A program made the position numbers and the translations under genes. The notes under the pieces are model-generated. The model made no database searches. It saw only the letters and a list, made by a program, of their open reading frames with translations, and was not told where the DNA came from. Shown here one piece after another: positions 29,471-38,158 of a stretch of DNA of 64,000 bases. The stretch comes from Ignavibacteriota bacterium (GTDB taxonomy: Bacteria; Bacteroidota; Ignavibacteria; Ignavibacteriales; Melioribacteraceae), in contig JADJGF010000001.1 in assembly GCA_016708125.1 (NCBI GenBank), forward strand, positions 2,936,001-3,000,000, read 5' to 3'. How positions within the stretch are numbered: position 1 is the first letter of the stretch; every line of letters begins with the position of its first letter.

Positions 29471-31348
29471 ATGGGCGAACTTAATTGGTTAGATATTTCT
29501 GTTATAGTAACATTCTTCATAGTTGTATTTGGAATTGCTGCGTATTATTCAAAGAAAGGCGGGAAGGATACCGGAGAATTTTTTCTTTCCGGAAGAAATA
29601 TGCCTTGGTACATTGCCGGAACTGCAATGGTGGCAACAACATTTGCCGCAGATACGCCTTTAGCTGTTACTGAGCTTGTGGCAAAAAATGGAATTGCCGG
29701 AAATTGGCTTTGGTGGAATTTAGCAATTGGCGGAATGTTAACTGTTTTCTTTTTTGCAAAATTGTGGCGAAGAGCAAATATTTTAACAGATGTTGAATTT
29801 GTTGAATTACGTTATTCCGGAAAATCTGCCGCATGGCTTAGAGGATTTAGAGCAATATATCTCGGCTTGTTTATGAACGCCATCGTAATGGGCTGGGTTA
29901 ATAAAGCAATGGAAAAAATATTTTCAGTTGTTATTCCAACTTTTGATCCTTTTACTTTGGTAGTAATTACGGCTTTAATTATTGCAGTTTACTCAACAGC
30001 TTCCGGACTTTTAGGAACTGCGCGAACTGATAGTTTCCAATTTGTATTTGCAATGATTGGCTGTATTGTTCTGGCAATAATTATTGTTCAGCAGCCGGAA
30101 ATAGGAAGTTTAGAAAATCTTAAAAATAAATTACCGGAATCAACTTTAGAATTTTTTCCATCAATTGGAAATATTGGAGTAAGTGAAACCTTAAGTGGAG
30201 TATTTGCTCTTTCGGTTGGAGCGTTTTTAGCACACGTTGCATTGCAGTGGTGGAGCAGTTGGTATCCCGGCGCAGATCCCGGCGGCGGCGGTTACATTGC
30301 CCAAAGAATGATGTCTGCAAAAGATGAAAAACACAGTGTGCTTGCAACTCTTTGGTTTACAATTGCACATTATACCGTTCGACCTTGGCCATGGATTATT
30401 GTTGCGTTAGCCTCTTTAATTTTGCTTCCAAGAAGTACAGTAGAAAATTTAAAAACAGAAAACATTACATTTTTCCAAAGTGCAGAAAAAGTTAATTCAA
30501 AAAGTGAGTTAAATTCCGTTGACCAAAATCTTTTAAACAATGCCGAGTTTAAAACTTATTATGAAAAATATGAGAATACAGTTGATCCCGGAGTTATGTA
30601 TCCCAAATTAATGTTAAAGTATTTACCCTCTGGTTTATTGGGAATGTTAATTGCAGTTTTTCTTGCGGCATATATGTCAACAATTGCATCTCAATTAAAT
30701 TGGGGAACATCATATTTAATTAATGATTTTTATAGGAGATTTATAAGAAATAATGCTGAAGAAAAACATTATGTAGCTGTATCCAGAATAGGAATTATTT
30801 TAATGACAATTTTTTCATTAGTCGTTACAAAATATTTTCTTTCATCTATTTCCGGAGCCTGGGAATTTATAATTAATGCAAGTGCCGGAATGGGAGCCGT
30901 ATTAATTTTACGTTGGTATTGGTGGAGAATAAACGCTTGGTCAGAAATTTCCGCAATGATTGCACCATTAATTATTTATCCAATTGCAAAATATGGTTAC
31001 GGATTGGAATCGCCAATTACGCTTTATCCAATTGTATTTGGAACATCTTTAGTTTGGATTGCCGTTACATATTTAACAAAACCGGTTGAAGAAAATAAAC
31101 TTATAGAATTTTACAAAAGAACATATCCGGGCGGAATTGGATGGAAAAATATTGCATCAAAAGTTGGCGCAATTAAAAGTGAAATGAATTTTGGAAAAGC
31201 CTTTGCAAATTGGGTTTTTGGTGTTGTTCTGGTTTATTCATTTTTATTTGGATTAGGTAGTTTATTATTCGGTTTTACAACTAATTTTTTAATATATACA
31301 GTTTTAGCAGTTATAAGCGGGTTAGTTATTTATAGAAATTTTAAATAA
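29471..31348 (+). CDS. Sodium:solute symporter (SSS family), probable amino-sugar importer
   Basis: This is an inner-membrane Na+-coupled symporter of the SSS/SLC5 family, 625 residues. About 14 hydrophobic segments can be traced. The N-terminal GEFFLSGRNMPWYIAGTAMVATTFAADTPLAVTELV is the family signature, including the region that binds Na+. LAAYMSTIASQLNWGTSYLINDFYRRF is the second conserved block. An extra soluble loop of about 60 residues occurs near residues 325-375. The gene is the last of the chbP-GH20-GH20 operon (12-base gap), so chitobiose or GlcNAc is the likely cargo. The cargo is inferred from context only. Confidence 0.88.
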   Translation: MGELNWLDISVIVTFFIVVFGIAAYYSKKGGKDTGEFFLSGRNMPWYIAGTAMVATTFAADTPLAVTELVAKNGIAGNWLWWNLAIGGMLTVFFFAKLWRRANILTDVEFVELRYSGKSAAWLRGFRAIYLGLFMNAIVMGWVNKAMEKIFSVVIPTFDPFTLVVITALIIAVYSTASGLLGTARTDSFQFVFAMIGCIVLAIIIVQQPEIGSLENLKNKLPESTLEFFPSIGNIGVSETLSGVFALSVGAFLAHVALQWWSSWYPGADPGGGGYIAQRMMSAKDEKHSVLATLWFTIAHYTVRPWPWIIVALASLILLPRSTVENLKTENITFFQSAEKVNSKSELNSVDQNLLNNAEFKTYYEKYENTVDPGVMYPKLMLKYLPSGLLGMLIAVFLAAYMSTIASQLNWGTSYLINDFYRRFIRNNAEEKHYVAVSRIGIILMTIFSLVVTKYFLSSISGAWEFIINASAGMGAVLILRWYWWRINAWSEISAMIAPLIIYPIAKYGYGLESPITLYPIVFGTSLVWIAVTYLTKPVEENKLIEFYKRTYPGGIGWKNIASKVGAIKSEMNFGKAFANWVFGVVLVYSFLFGLGSLLFGFTTNFLIYTVLAVISGLVIYRNFK

Positions 31349-31355
31349 TATTAGA

Positions 31356-31470
31356 GACTTCCGAAATATTCAAATTGTCATTCTGTGAAAACTGGATCTA
31401 TTGAATTCTCTCTGGATTCCCACTTTCGTGGGAATGACAAGCACCTTTAATTTAATTTTTCAGAAGTTTC
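31356..31470. repeat. Dispersed inverted-repeat element, copy B
   Basis: This 115-base element lies between the convergent symporter and esterase genes. Its outer ends are GACTTCCGAAATATT on the left and its near inverse on the right (AACTTCTGAAAAATT read on the other strand). Inside is TTGTCATTC, then a decayed hairpin, then an intact ATTCCCACTTTCGTGGGAAT hairpin, then GAATGACAAG. It matches copy C (60475-60590) base for base over most of its length. No open reading frame is present. In this position it could also act as a two-way terminator. Confidence 0.85.
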
Positions 31471-31542
31471 ATTATTTGTAATAAGGCAATTAAGAAATTG
31501 AAAATTTTTAGATTTCAATTTTAAAATTGCCTTTAGTAAATC

Positions 31543-32403
31543 TTATTTTAATTGCAAAAGCGGTTCAAAAATATATTGAATTCCTCTTGTAAATCCTTCC
31601 GGTTTTGAGCTTGAATGATAAGCATCGTCTAACATTCTAAATTTGTATTTAAAATTATTGTAATTACGATTTTGTAATATTTTATCAAATTCAATTATCG
31701 ATTTTAGAAAATTTGGTCTTTCCGGTAATTCTTTTTCGGCGCCGGTCATATATAAAGTTACATCAAGCTCTTTATTTTTTTTGAAAAATTCATTTTCAAA
31801 ATTAAACATCCAATTATTGCTTAATTCAACTGCCGGACTTATAGAAATATATGCGTTGAACAGACTGGGATTTGTGAACATTGCGAATAAAGTAAAAACT
31901 CCTCCGGCTGAACTTCCGCCTAACGCTCGCCATGCTTTTGAAACTCGAAAATTATTTTCCATAAAAGGTATAAAATCATTTTCAACAACTTTTAAAAATT
32001 CTGATGCACCGCCTCCAATATTAGTTCCGGCAAATGTTGTGGGAAGGTAATCATTCATTCTCAAACTTCCGTAATCAACATTTCCCTTGTATGAAAATCC
32101 TACAATTATGAATTCGGGAATTCTCTGATCGTAAGAAAGTCCGCCATAAATACTTGAAAGAAGCGGGAAATCATAAAATCCATCTGTAAAATAAATTACC
32201 GGATAATATTTTGTTGTATCTTCAAAATATGAATATGGATAATTTATAATCAATTCATATTCAACATTATTTATTTTTGATTTTACTTCTCTTATTTCAC
32301 CAATTTCAACATGTCTATATTTTACAGAATCTTGAGAAAAATTTAAACTATTCAATAAAAAAAATATCGTTAAAAAATACTTAAGTAAATTTTCGATTTT
32401 CAT
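31543..32403 (-). CDS. Secreted alpha/beta-hydrolase, enterochelin-esterase-like
   Basis: This is a predicted exported esterase of 286 residues with a signal peptide at about 1-24. The fold is alpha/beta hydrolase of the putative-esterase (Fes/esterase D-like) family. Landmarks are YPVIYFTDGFYDFP, FIIVGFSY, the block FIPFMENNFRVSK, and the nucleophile elbow GGSSAGG with Ser165. A histidine near the end (DDAYHSS) would complete the triad. Relatives cleave siderophore esters, carbohydrate esters or lipids; nothing here selects one. It stands alone on the reverse strand, 25 bases after the DUF190 gene. Confidence 0.85.
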   Translation of the reverse strand: MKIENLLKYFLTIFFLLNSLNFSQDSVKYRHVEIGEIREVKSKINNVEYELIINYPYSYFEDTTKYYPVIYFTDGFYDFPLLSSIYGGLSYDQRIPEFIIVGFSYKGNVDYGSLRMNDYLPTTFAGTNIGGGASEFLKVVENDFIPFMENNFRVSKAWRALGGSSAGGVFTLFAMFTNPSLFNAYISISPAVELSNNWMFNFENEFFKKNKELDVTLYMTGAEKELPERPNFLKSIIEFDKILQNRNYNNFKYKFRMLDDAYHSSSKPEGFTRGIQYIFEPLLQLK

Positions 32404-32427
32404 TTTACACTCACAAATTTTAACAAA

Positions 32428-32772
32428 TTATTTTGAAGAAAAATGTCTAATAATATTTGCTTGTTCAATTGTAATCAGTCCGCCGGAATTTGATTTTTCT
32501 AAAATTTCATCAATTGTTGGCAAAAATTTTTGAATGTTTTCTTCCGAATCAACAATTTCAATTACCAAAGGCAAATCTTCCGAAAGTCTTAAAACTTTGC
32601 TTGTATGAATTTTACTATTTTTTCCAAAACCCATAATTCCCTTATAAACAGTGGCTCCGGCAAGGTTTGCTTCTTTTGCGGAAACAACTATTTTTTCATA
32701 AACCGGAATTGGTCCAATTTTATCATTTTCGCCGATAAAAATTCTTAGCAATTGTGCTTTTAGATAATTCAT
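32428..32772 (-). CDS. DUF190 (PII-like) protein linked to CrcB
   Basis: This small cytosolic protein of 114 residues belongs to DUF190, a PII/GlnB-like fold. Visible landmarks are LLRIFIGENDKI, the YEKIVVSAKEANLAGATVYKGIMGFGKNS block (the family core) and LPLVIEIVDSEENIQKFLP. DUF190 genes are frequently found beside crcB, as here, with a 9-base gap. A regulatory or ligand-sensing role for the fluoride channel is plausible but not proven. Length is normal for the family. Confidence 0.88.
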   Translation of the reverse strand: MNYLKAQLLRIFIGENDKIGPIPVYEKIVVSAKEANLAGATVYKGIMGFGKNSKIHTSKVLRLSEDLPLVIEIVDSEENIQKFLPTIDEILEKSNSGGLITIEQANIIRHFSSK

Positions 32773-32781
32773 ATTTACCTT

Positions 32782-33147
32782 CTATTTTGAAATTATATAG
32801 ACGAAATAAATTCCCAAAATTGTTATAACAACATTTAGTAAAATATTTAAACCGGCAAATAGAAATTGTGAATCGCGGAGAAGATTAATTGTTTCGAGAG
32901 AAAAAGTTGAAAAAGTTGTAAATCCTCCGCAAAATCCTACTGTTAGAAAAAGCTTTAAACTGTTGGAAATTAATTCTTTTTCATCCAAACTAAAAATGAA
33001 AAAACCGAGAAGTACGCTTCCCAAAATGTTTACAACTAAAGTTCCAAATGGGAAATAAATGGGAAAAATTTTTGAAGCAAAATCTGAAATAAAATATCGT
33101 AAACTTCCGCCAATTCCCGCGCCTAAAAAGACAAGTAAAAATTTCAT
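32782..33147 (-). CDS. crcB: Fluoride channel CrcB/Fluc
   Basis: This is a membrane fluoride channel that lets toxic F- leave the cell. The 121 residues form four hydrophobic segments, the normal size for a homodimeric Fluc. The signatures are FLGAGIGGSLRYFIS near the N-terminus, FGTLVVNILGSVLLGF, and GFCGGFTTFSTFSLE, which contains the pore phenylalanines and the central Na+ site region. Only one crcB is present, so the channel should be a homodimer. I looked for the crcB fluoride riboswitch in the 93 bases upstream and did not see it. Confidence 0.92.
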   Translation of the reverse strand: MKFLLVFLGAGIGGSLRYFISDFASKIFPIYFPFGTLVVNILGSVLLGFFIFSLDEKELISNSLKLFLTVGFCGGFTTFSTFSLETINLLRDSQFLFAGLNILLNVVITILGIYFVYIISK

Positions 33148-33258
33148 TAAAATATTCTATAATTATTTAAATAATTTTTTTGCAAATATACCAACTTTTT
33201 TGACTGAAGTTAGTCTAAATTATTAAATGTAAATTACATTGTGAATAAAGGAGGATTT

Positions 33259-34176
33259 ATGAATAATAATTTGATGAAAAAATTCTTTTTTCTTTTGAGC
33301 TTAATTTTGGTGAATATTTCTTTTGCCAAGCAAATGGATAAAAAGGAACTTGAATTAATTCAGAAGAAAAATTTTAAAGTCAGCTTGGGTGAAAATTTAG
33401 TTGTAAAAACTGATGTCGGCGATGTTGTTGTAAAATCTTGGGATAAAAATGAAGTTGATATAAAAATATTCGGTAATAAAAATGCCGAATCAAAAATGGA
33501 ATATAGTTTTAATCAAGATGAAAATACTGTTGAAGTAATCGGCGAAAGAGAAGGCGGCAAAATTTTTGGCTGGTTTAGTAAAATTGATTTGAAATATGAA
33601 ATTATGGTTCCAAAGGAATTTAATTTGGAATTGAAAACTTCCGGCGGTGATCTTGTAAGTAAAACAATTGACGGTAAACTTGATTTGAAAACATCTGGCG
33701 GCGATATTTTCGTTGAAAATTCAAAAGGAAAATTAAACGCATCAACATCCGGCGGCGATATAGTTTTAGAAAAGTTTAACGGAAATTCCGATGTTGCAAC
33801 TTCCGGCGGCGATATTCAAATAAGCGATGCACGCGGATTAGTAAATGCCGCAACATCCGGAGGTGATGTTGTAATAAAATCCGCAGACGGCGAAGTAAAT
33901 GCGGAAACATCGGGCGGAGATATTTTCTTGGATTATTCCGGAAAAGATCAAAATATTAAACTGTCAACTTCCGGCGGAGATATTGATGTAATTGTTCCAA
34001 GTAAAATAAATGCTGATGCTGAAATAAAAACATCGGGAGGAAGTATTCGCAATAATTTTTCAAATACAAATATTGTTTCAGTAACAAAGACAAAACTAAT
34101 TGGAAAATTGAACCAAGGTGGAAAAAGACTTATTTGTACTACTTCCGGCGGAGATATACAGCTTTCTCAAAAGTAA
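33259..34176 (+). CDS. DUF4097-type secreted beta-strand repeat protein
   Basis: This exported protein of 305 residues is unassigned functionally but has a striking repeat. I start at the ATG at 33259 behind AAAGGAGG; a GTG at 33241 would place that site inside the gene. A signal peptide occupies about 1-25. After a beta-rich N-terminal part, nine TSGGD/S units follow. The first five are spaced exactly 18 residues, and the later ones are longer. This is the beta-helix-like pattern of DUF4097 adhesin-like proteins. It may be periplasmic or surface-located. A good terminator follows. Confidence 0.85.
   Translation: MNNNLMKKFFFLLSLILVNISFAKQMDKKELELIQKKNFKVSLGENLVVKTDVGDVVVKSWDKNEVDIKIFGNKNAESKMEYSFNQDENTVEVIGEREGGKIFGWFSKIDLKYEIMVPKEFNLELKTSGGDLVSKTIDGKLDLKTSGGDIFVENSKGKLNASTSGGDIVLEKFNGNSDVATSGGDIQISDARGLVNAATSGGDVVIKSADGEVNAETSGGDIFLDYSGKDQNIKLSTSGGDIDVIVPSKINADAEIKTSGGSIRNNFSNTNIVSVTKTKLIGKLNQGGKRLICTTSGGDIQLSQK
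33637..34155 (+). repeat. 54-base coding repeats (TSGGD units)
   Basis: Within the DUF4097 gene, the block encoding TSGGDI recurs nine times. The first five units are 54 bases apart. The bases at the start of each unit (ACTTCCGGCGGCGAT and close variants) are conserved better than the rest, with codon changes such as ACA/ACT and TCC/TCG. This suggests old duplications held by protein structure, not a fresh tandem array. Confidence 0.85.
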
Positions 34177-34205
34177 ATTCTTTTTAATAAAATTTTTCTT
34201 TATAA

Positions 34206-34240
34206 AGTGCCGCTAATTTAGTGGCATTTTTTCCCTTTTT
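34206..34240 (+). terminator. Rho-independent terminator after the DUF4097 gene
   Basis: TGCCGCTA (34208-34215) pairs with TAGTGGCA (34218-34225) through one G-T pair, leaving a two-base turn that would open to a larger loop in practice. TTTTTTT follows at 34226-34232. It lies 30 bases after the stop codon and fits an intrinsic terminator. Confidence 0.8.
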
Positions 34241-34337
34241 TTTCTAATTCGTTAAGTTAGGTCAAAATCCAATCCATTGTTTACCGCTTAAAATTTACTA
34301 TTTTTATGCCTTAATTATTCATACAATTAAAAAATTA

Positions 34338-35603
34338 ATGAAAGCCAAATCAATTATAAAATTTCTTAAACGGAATATTTTTTTTACAAAATCATTTTTA
34401 TTTTTTTTGATATTGCTGTTTTCTAAAATTAATATTTCTGCATCTGAACCAATAATTAAAAGTCTGAAAGTTTATGTTAATGAAAATCAACATTCCTTAC
34501 CGGTTTTAAAACTCGGAACTAAAGATAAATTAAATATTTATTTTGAAGTTGAATCCGAAGAAATTCCTTCATTTGCAATTCATTTTCAAGCATGCAATAA
34601 AAATTGGGAAACATATGATAATTTGCTACTTCAAGGAACGAGCGATAACGCTTTGTTCAATGTAAATGTTGAAAGACTTCCAAACACAACCGATGGAGCT
34701 AATTATTTTGTAAATGAAACTTTCCCGAATAATAATGTGAATTTTAACATAAGCGGAAATTGGATTTTCTATATTACCGATTCTTATGATAAAGAAACTA
34801 TTTACGAATTTGGAAAGTTTTTTATTGTTGAAAATATTGTCGAATTAAAAACAGATATTCAAAATTGGAGAAGAGAAGGAAAAATTTCATCAAACAATGA
34901 ATTGGATAGAGTTCTAAATCTTAAAACTTCTTTTGTAATTCCGGATTCTCTTGATCCATTTAGAGTAGATTTTGTAAATATCATAAAGAATTACGAAATT
35001 AATTTTTCGCAAATGTTGGAAAAAAATTCATTTCAAGAAAATAAAAATTATGAATGGGACGGTTCCAAATCTTTTACATTTATTACAAGAGATTTAGAAC
35101 CCGGAAAAGAATATAGGCAAGTTAATTTGAATGATCATAATAAATATCAACATCCGCAAACCCGCGCGCATTTTGATGGAATTGAATATTCCCGATTTTA
35201 TAAATTAGGTGAAAAAGATTTAAATGGAAGTTTTAGTTTGATGCAAAAAAATAATCAATATGCAGATTACATAATTGCAACATTTGAATTTAGTCCGCCG
35301 GACCCAATTGATGAAGATATTTTTATAGTCGGCTCATTTACAAATTGGGAAGTTTTGCCTTGGTATAAATTAAATTATGCTAAAAATAATTATAAAATTA
35401 GTTTGGAGTTAAAGAGAGGAATTTACGATTACCAATTTGTTACCGGAAATATTGATGACGATAAAGTTGAAAATATTGATTGGCGGATTTTTGAAGGAAA
35501 TTTTTGGGAAACAAATAATAAATATTCCATATTTTTGTATTACAAATCGCCGCTTTTTGGTGAGTACGATCAGATAATTGGTTACAAGCAAATATTGAGA
35601 TAA
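34338..35603 (+). CDS. Type IX secretion system Plug-like protein (DUF5103)
   Basis: This is a predicted exported protein of 421 residues with an N-terminal hydrophobic leader (about 13-36). It matches the DUF5103 layout as I know it: an early beta-sandwich (SFAIHFQACNKNWETYDNLL), SGNWIFYI, a central NYEINFSQ region, EPGKEYRQVNLND, and a C-terminal immunoglobulin/CBM48-like domain (IFIVGSFTNWEVLPWYKL to RGIYDYQFV). In Flavobacterium the Plug protein closes the periplasmic side of the SprA channel. A sprA gene occurs 14 kb downstream, which supports the call. The match rests on pattern, not alignment, so confidence is moderate. Confidence 0.68.
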   Translation: MKAKSIIKFLKRNIFFTKSFLFFLILLFSKINISASEPIIKSLKVYVNENQHSLPVLKLGTKDKLNIYFEVESEEIPSFAIHFQACNKNWETYDNLLLQGTSDNALFNVNVERLPNTTDGANYFVNETFPNNNVNFNISGNWIFYITDSYDKETIYEFGKFFIVENIVELKTDIQNWRREGKISSNNELDRVLNLKTSFVIPDSLDPFRVDFVNIIKNYEINFSQMLEKNSFQENKNYEWDGSKSFTFITRDLEPGKEYRQVNLNDHNKYQHPQTRAHFDGIEYSRFYKLGEKDLNGSFSLMQKNNQYADYIIATFEFSPPDPIDEDIFIVGSFTNWEVLPWYKLNYAKNNYKISLELKRGIYDYQFVTGNIDDDKVENIDWRIFEGNFWETNNKYSIFLYYKSPLFGEYDQIIGYKQILR

Positions 35604-35605
35604 AA

Positions 35606-36595
35606 ATGAAATCGCTTAAAGTTGGAATTCTCGGAACCGGTCACTTAGGTAAAATTCACACAAAATTAATTAAAGATGTTCCAAGAGCAAATTTAGTTGG
35701 AGTTTATGATTTAAATTATGATGTTGCAAAACTTGTAGCCGATGAAAATAAAACAAATAGTTTTAAATCGCTTGATGAATTTCTTTCTTCGGTTGATGCT
35801 GTTTCAATAGTTTCTACAACAAGCGCACATTATGATTTAATTAAAAAAGCATTTGAAAAAAATGTTCACGTTTTTGTGGAAAAGCCAATCACAAGTACAA
35901 TTCCGCAAGCCGAAGAAGTTGTGAAAATTGCTGAAGAAAAAAATCTGAAACTACAAGTTGGTCACATCGAAAGATTTAATTCCGCACTTTTAAGTTTGGA
36001 AAAATATCATCTTGATCCAAAATTTATTCAAACAGATCGTTTGGCTCAATTCAATCCGCGCGGAACTGACGTTGCGGTTGTTTTGGATTTGATGATTCAC
36101 GATATTGACATAATTTTAAGTCTGATAAAAAGTAAAGTTAAAGAAGTTAGAGCAAGCGGAATTGCTGTGGTTTCAGAAAGTATTGATATTGCAAACGCGA
36201 GAATTGAATTTGAAAATGGTGCAATTGCAAATGTAACGGCAAGCAGAATTTCACAGAAAAAAATGAGAAAGATGAGAATGTTTCAAAAAGATTCTTACAT
36301 TTCAGTGGATTTTAATTCGGGAGTTTCCGAAGTATTTAGATTAATTTCTCCCAACGATATGAATCTTGAACATTTTCTTTCATTCGGTGAAATTGGAGTT
36401 GGCGAAAACAAAAAAGCTGTAATTTACGAACAACCGGAAGTAAAAGAAATAAATGCCTTAAAACACGAATTGCATTTATTCGTTGATGCTGTTCTTGATG
36501 ATAAAAAACCCGTTGTTAGCGGTGCAGATGGATTAGAAGCACTAAAAGTTGCTCAAATTATTTTGGAAAAAATTGAGGAGTCAAAATTAAAATGA
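35606..36595 (+). CDS. Gfo/Idh/MocA-family NAD-dependent sugar dehydrogenase
   Basis: This 329-residue oxidoreductase has the N-terminal Rossmann motif VGILGTGHLGKIHTKLI, the family signature VEKPIT (lysine at the active site), and the second-domain blocks GHIERFNSA and DLMIHDIDIIL. The phrases NARIEFENGAIANVTASRIS and KKMRKMRMFQ resemble UDP-GlcNAc 3-dehydrogenases (GnnA-like) associated with lipid A genes. The LptD-like gene two genes further on is compatible with an envelope role. That substrate is only a suggestion. It starts two bases after the Plug-like gene and overlaps the next gene by 4 bases, so all three are one transcript. Confidence 0.87.
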   Translation: MKSLKVGILGTGHLGKIHTKLIKDVPRANLVGVYDLNYDVAKLVADENKTNSFKSLDEFLSSVDAVSIVSTTSAHYDLIKKAFEKNVHVFVEKPITSTIPQAEEVVKIAEEKNLKLQVGHIERFNSALLSLEKYHLDPKFIQTDRLAQFNPRGTDVAVVLDLMIHDIDIILSLIKSKVKEVRASGIAVVSESIDIANARIEFENGAIANVTASRISQKKMRKMRMFQKDSYISVDFNSGVSEVFRLISPNDMNLEHFLSFGEIGVGENKKAVIYEQPEVKEINALKHELHLFVDAVLDDKKPVVSGADGLEALKVAQIILEKIEESKLK

Positions 36596-37194
36596 TAAAT
36601 AAAAGATTTATACTTTTTGTTTTGTTAACTGCATTATTTTCATCATGCAGTGTTTATAATTCACTTATGAATTTATCAAAACTGAAATTTAAACTTGGAG
36701 CCGTAAATAATTTTAAAGTCGGGAATTTATTAATTTCAGATAAAACACAATTAAAAGATTTTGCAGCAACCGATTTATTAAAATTAACATCGCAAGTTGT
36801 TTCCGGAAATTTCCCGGTTACATTTACAGTAAATGTTTTAGCGCAAAATCCAAACAAATCAAATGCAAATTTAGTTGCGGATATTTCATTAAAATCATTT
36901 CCATGGACGCTTTACATCAATGATAAAAAAACGATTTCGGGAAATATTTCAAATCCGGTTTCAGTTCCCGCAATAGAAAATTCAACAACAATTCCTTTGG
37001 AAATGAAATTGGATTTACTTGAATTTTTTAGCGGCGATGGTTTGAATAATCTTGTTAACCTTGCGTTAAATTTAGGCGGAGCAAAAGGTTCGCCTTCAAA
37101 TATTAGAATAGTTGCAGAACCAGTTTTAGGAACTCAAATTGGAGATTTAACTTATCCAAGTCCATTAACAATTATTGATAAATCATTTAATTAA
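36592..37194 (+). CDS. LEA14-like (type 2) lipoprotein
   Basis: This is a predicted lipoprotein of 200 residues. The leader FILFVLLTALFSSCSVYN ends in a lipobox-like FSSC. The rest is beta-rich with a LEA-type-2 pattern: FPVTFTVNVLAQNPNKSNANLVADISLKSFPWTLYINDKKTISGNI, followed by the VPAIENSTTIPLEMKLDL strand. Such domains often sit in the periplasm on envelope proteins. Its exact function is not known. Its ATG overlaps the dehydrogenase stop (ATGA), indicating translational coupling. Confidence 0.75.
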   Translation: MINKRFILFVLLTALFSSCSVYNSLMNLSKLKFKLGAVNNFKVGNLLISDKTQLKDFAATDLLKLTSQVVSGNFPVTFTVNVLAQNPNKSNANLVADISLKSFPWTLYINDKKTISGNISNPVSVPAIENSTTIPLEMKLDLLEFFSGDGLNNLVNLALNLGGAKGSPSNIRIVAEPVLGTQIGDLTYPSPLTIIDKSFN

Positions 37195-37204
37195 GAGAAA
37201 AGTT

Positions 37205-38158
37205 ATGAAAATTAAATATGCGGTTGGTGTTGATTTAGGCGGTACAAAAATTAAAATTGGATTAGTAACTCATGAAGGAAAAATAGTTAAAAAAATTTCT
37301 ATACCAACATTGGCTGAAGAAGGTGTTGATAAATCTTTGGGACAAATTAAAAAAGGTATTTCTACTTTATTAAATGGGAACAAAAATTTAATTACAGGAA
37401 TTGGAATTGGTTCACCGGGAGTTGTTTCATTAAAAAAGGGAACTGTAGAAAATCCCCCAAATTTACCTGGATGGGGAAAAGTTCATCTTGGAAAAATTAT
37501 TAGTAATGAATTTTCAATTCCAACCTTTGTTGAAAATGACGCAAACGCTGCGGCAATTGGAGAATTAATTTATGGTGCTGGGAAAGATTTAAAAAGTTTT
37601 ATAATGATAACTCTCGGAACCGGAGTTGGCGGCGGAATTATTTATAACAAAAAACTTTTTAGAGGTGATTTTGGCGGTGCGGGAGAAATTGGTCATGTTA
37701 CAATTGATCATAACGGTGTAAAATGCAATTGCGGCTCAATTGGATGTTTGGAAGCATATTTGGGAAATAATTATTTAATTAGAGACGTAAAGGAAAAAAT
37801 AAACCAGCAAAAAAATTCTAAAATTTTCAAATTAATAAATAATGATTTAGATAATCTAACTCCTCAAACAATTCATGAAGCTTCACTTCTTGGCGATCAA
37901 TTTTCTATCGATTATATAAAATATTTAGGTGTAACATTAGGACATGGGTTAGCTTCTATTGTGAATATACTTGATATATGCAATATAATAATTGGCGGCG
38001 GAGTTTCCGGTTTTGGAAAACCTTTGTTCGATGCCGCAAAAGAATCATTAAAATCAAGAGTTTTAACTTCGCTTAAACCAAGAATTGAAATTCTTCCTGC
38101 TGAATTAAAAAATAATGCGGGAATTAAAGGTGCTTCTTCATTAGTATTTTATGATTAA
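37205..38158 (+). CDS. ROK-family sugar kinase
   Basis: This is a cytosolic sugar kinase of the ROK family, 317 residues from the ATG at 37205, which follows AGAGAAAAGTT; an in-frame ATG at 37175 lies inside the LEA-like gene. Motifs are the phosphate loop GVDLGGTKIKIGLV, ENDANAAAIGE with the catalytic aspartate, LGTGVGGGII, and the ROK zinc motif GHVTIDHNGVKCNCGSIGCLE (Cys-x-Cys-x4-Cys). Glucokinase, GlcNAc kinase and ManNAc kinase share these features. With the chitobiose locus in the same window, GlcNAc is an option, but the sequence does not decide. Confidence 0.9.
   Translation: MKIKYAVGVDLGGTKIKIGLVTHEGKIVKKISIPTLAEEGVDKSLGQIKKGISTLLNGNKNLITGIGIGSPGVVSLKKGTVENPPNLPGWGKVHLGKIISNEFSIPTFVENDANAAAIGELIYGAGKDLKSFIMITLGTGVGGGIIYNKKLFRGDFGGAGEIGHVTIDHNGVKCNCGSIGCLEAYLGNNYLIRDVKEKINQQKNSKIFKLINNDLDNLTPQTIHEASLLGDQFSIDYIKYLGVTLGHGLASIVNILDICNIIIGGGVSGFGKPLFDAAKESLKSRVLTSLKPRIEILPAELKNNAGIKGASSLVFYD

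Noticed and set aside
33148..33258. Fluoride riboswitch upstream of crcB
   Set aside because: No GGCGATGG-type core or pseudoknot partner could be found in the short AT-rich gap, read on either strand.
33241..33258. GTG start for the DUF4097 protein
   Set aside because: The strong AAAGGAGG ribosome site lies between this GTG and the ATG at 33259, so the ATG is the start.
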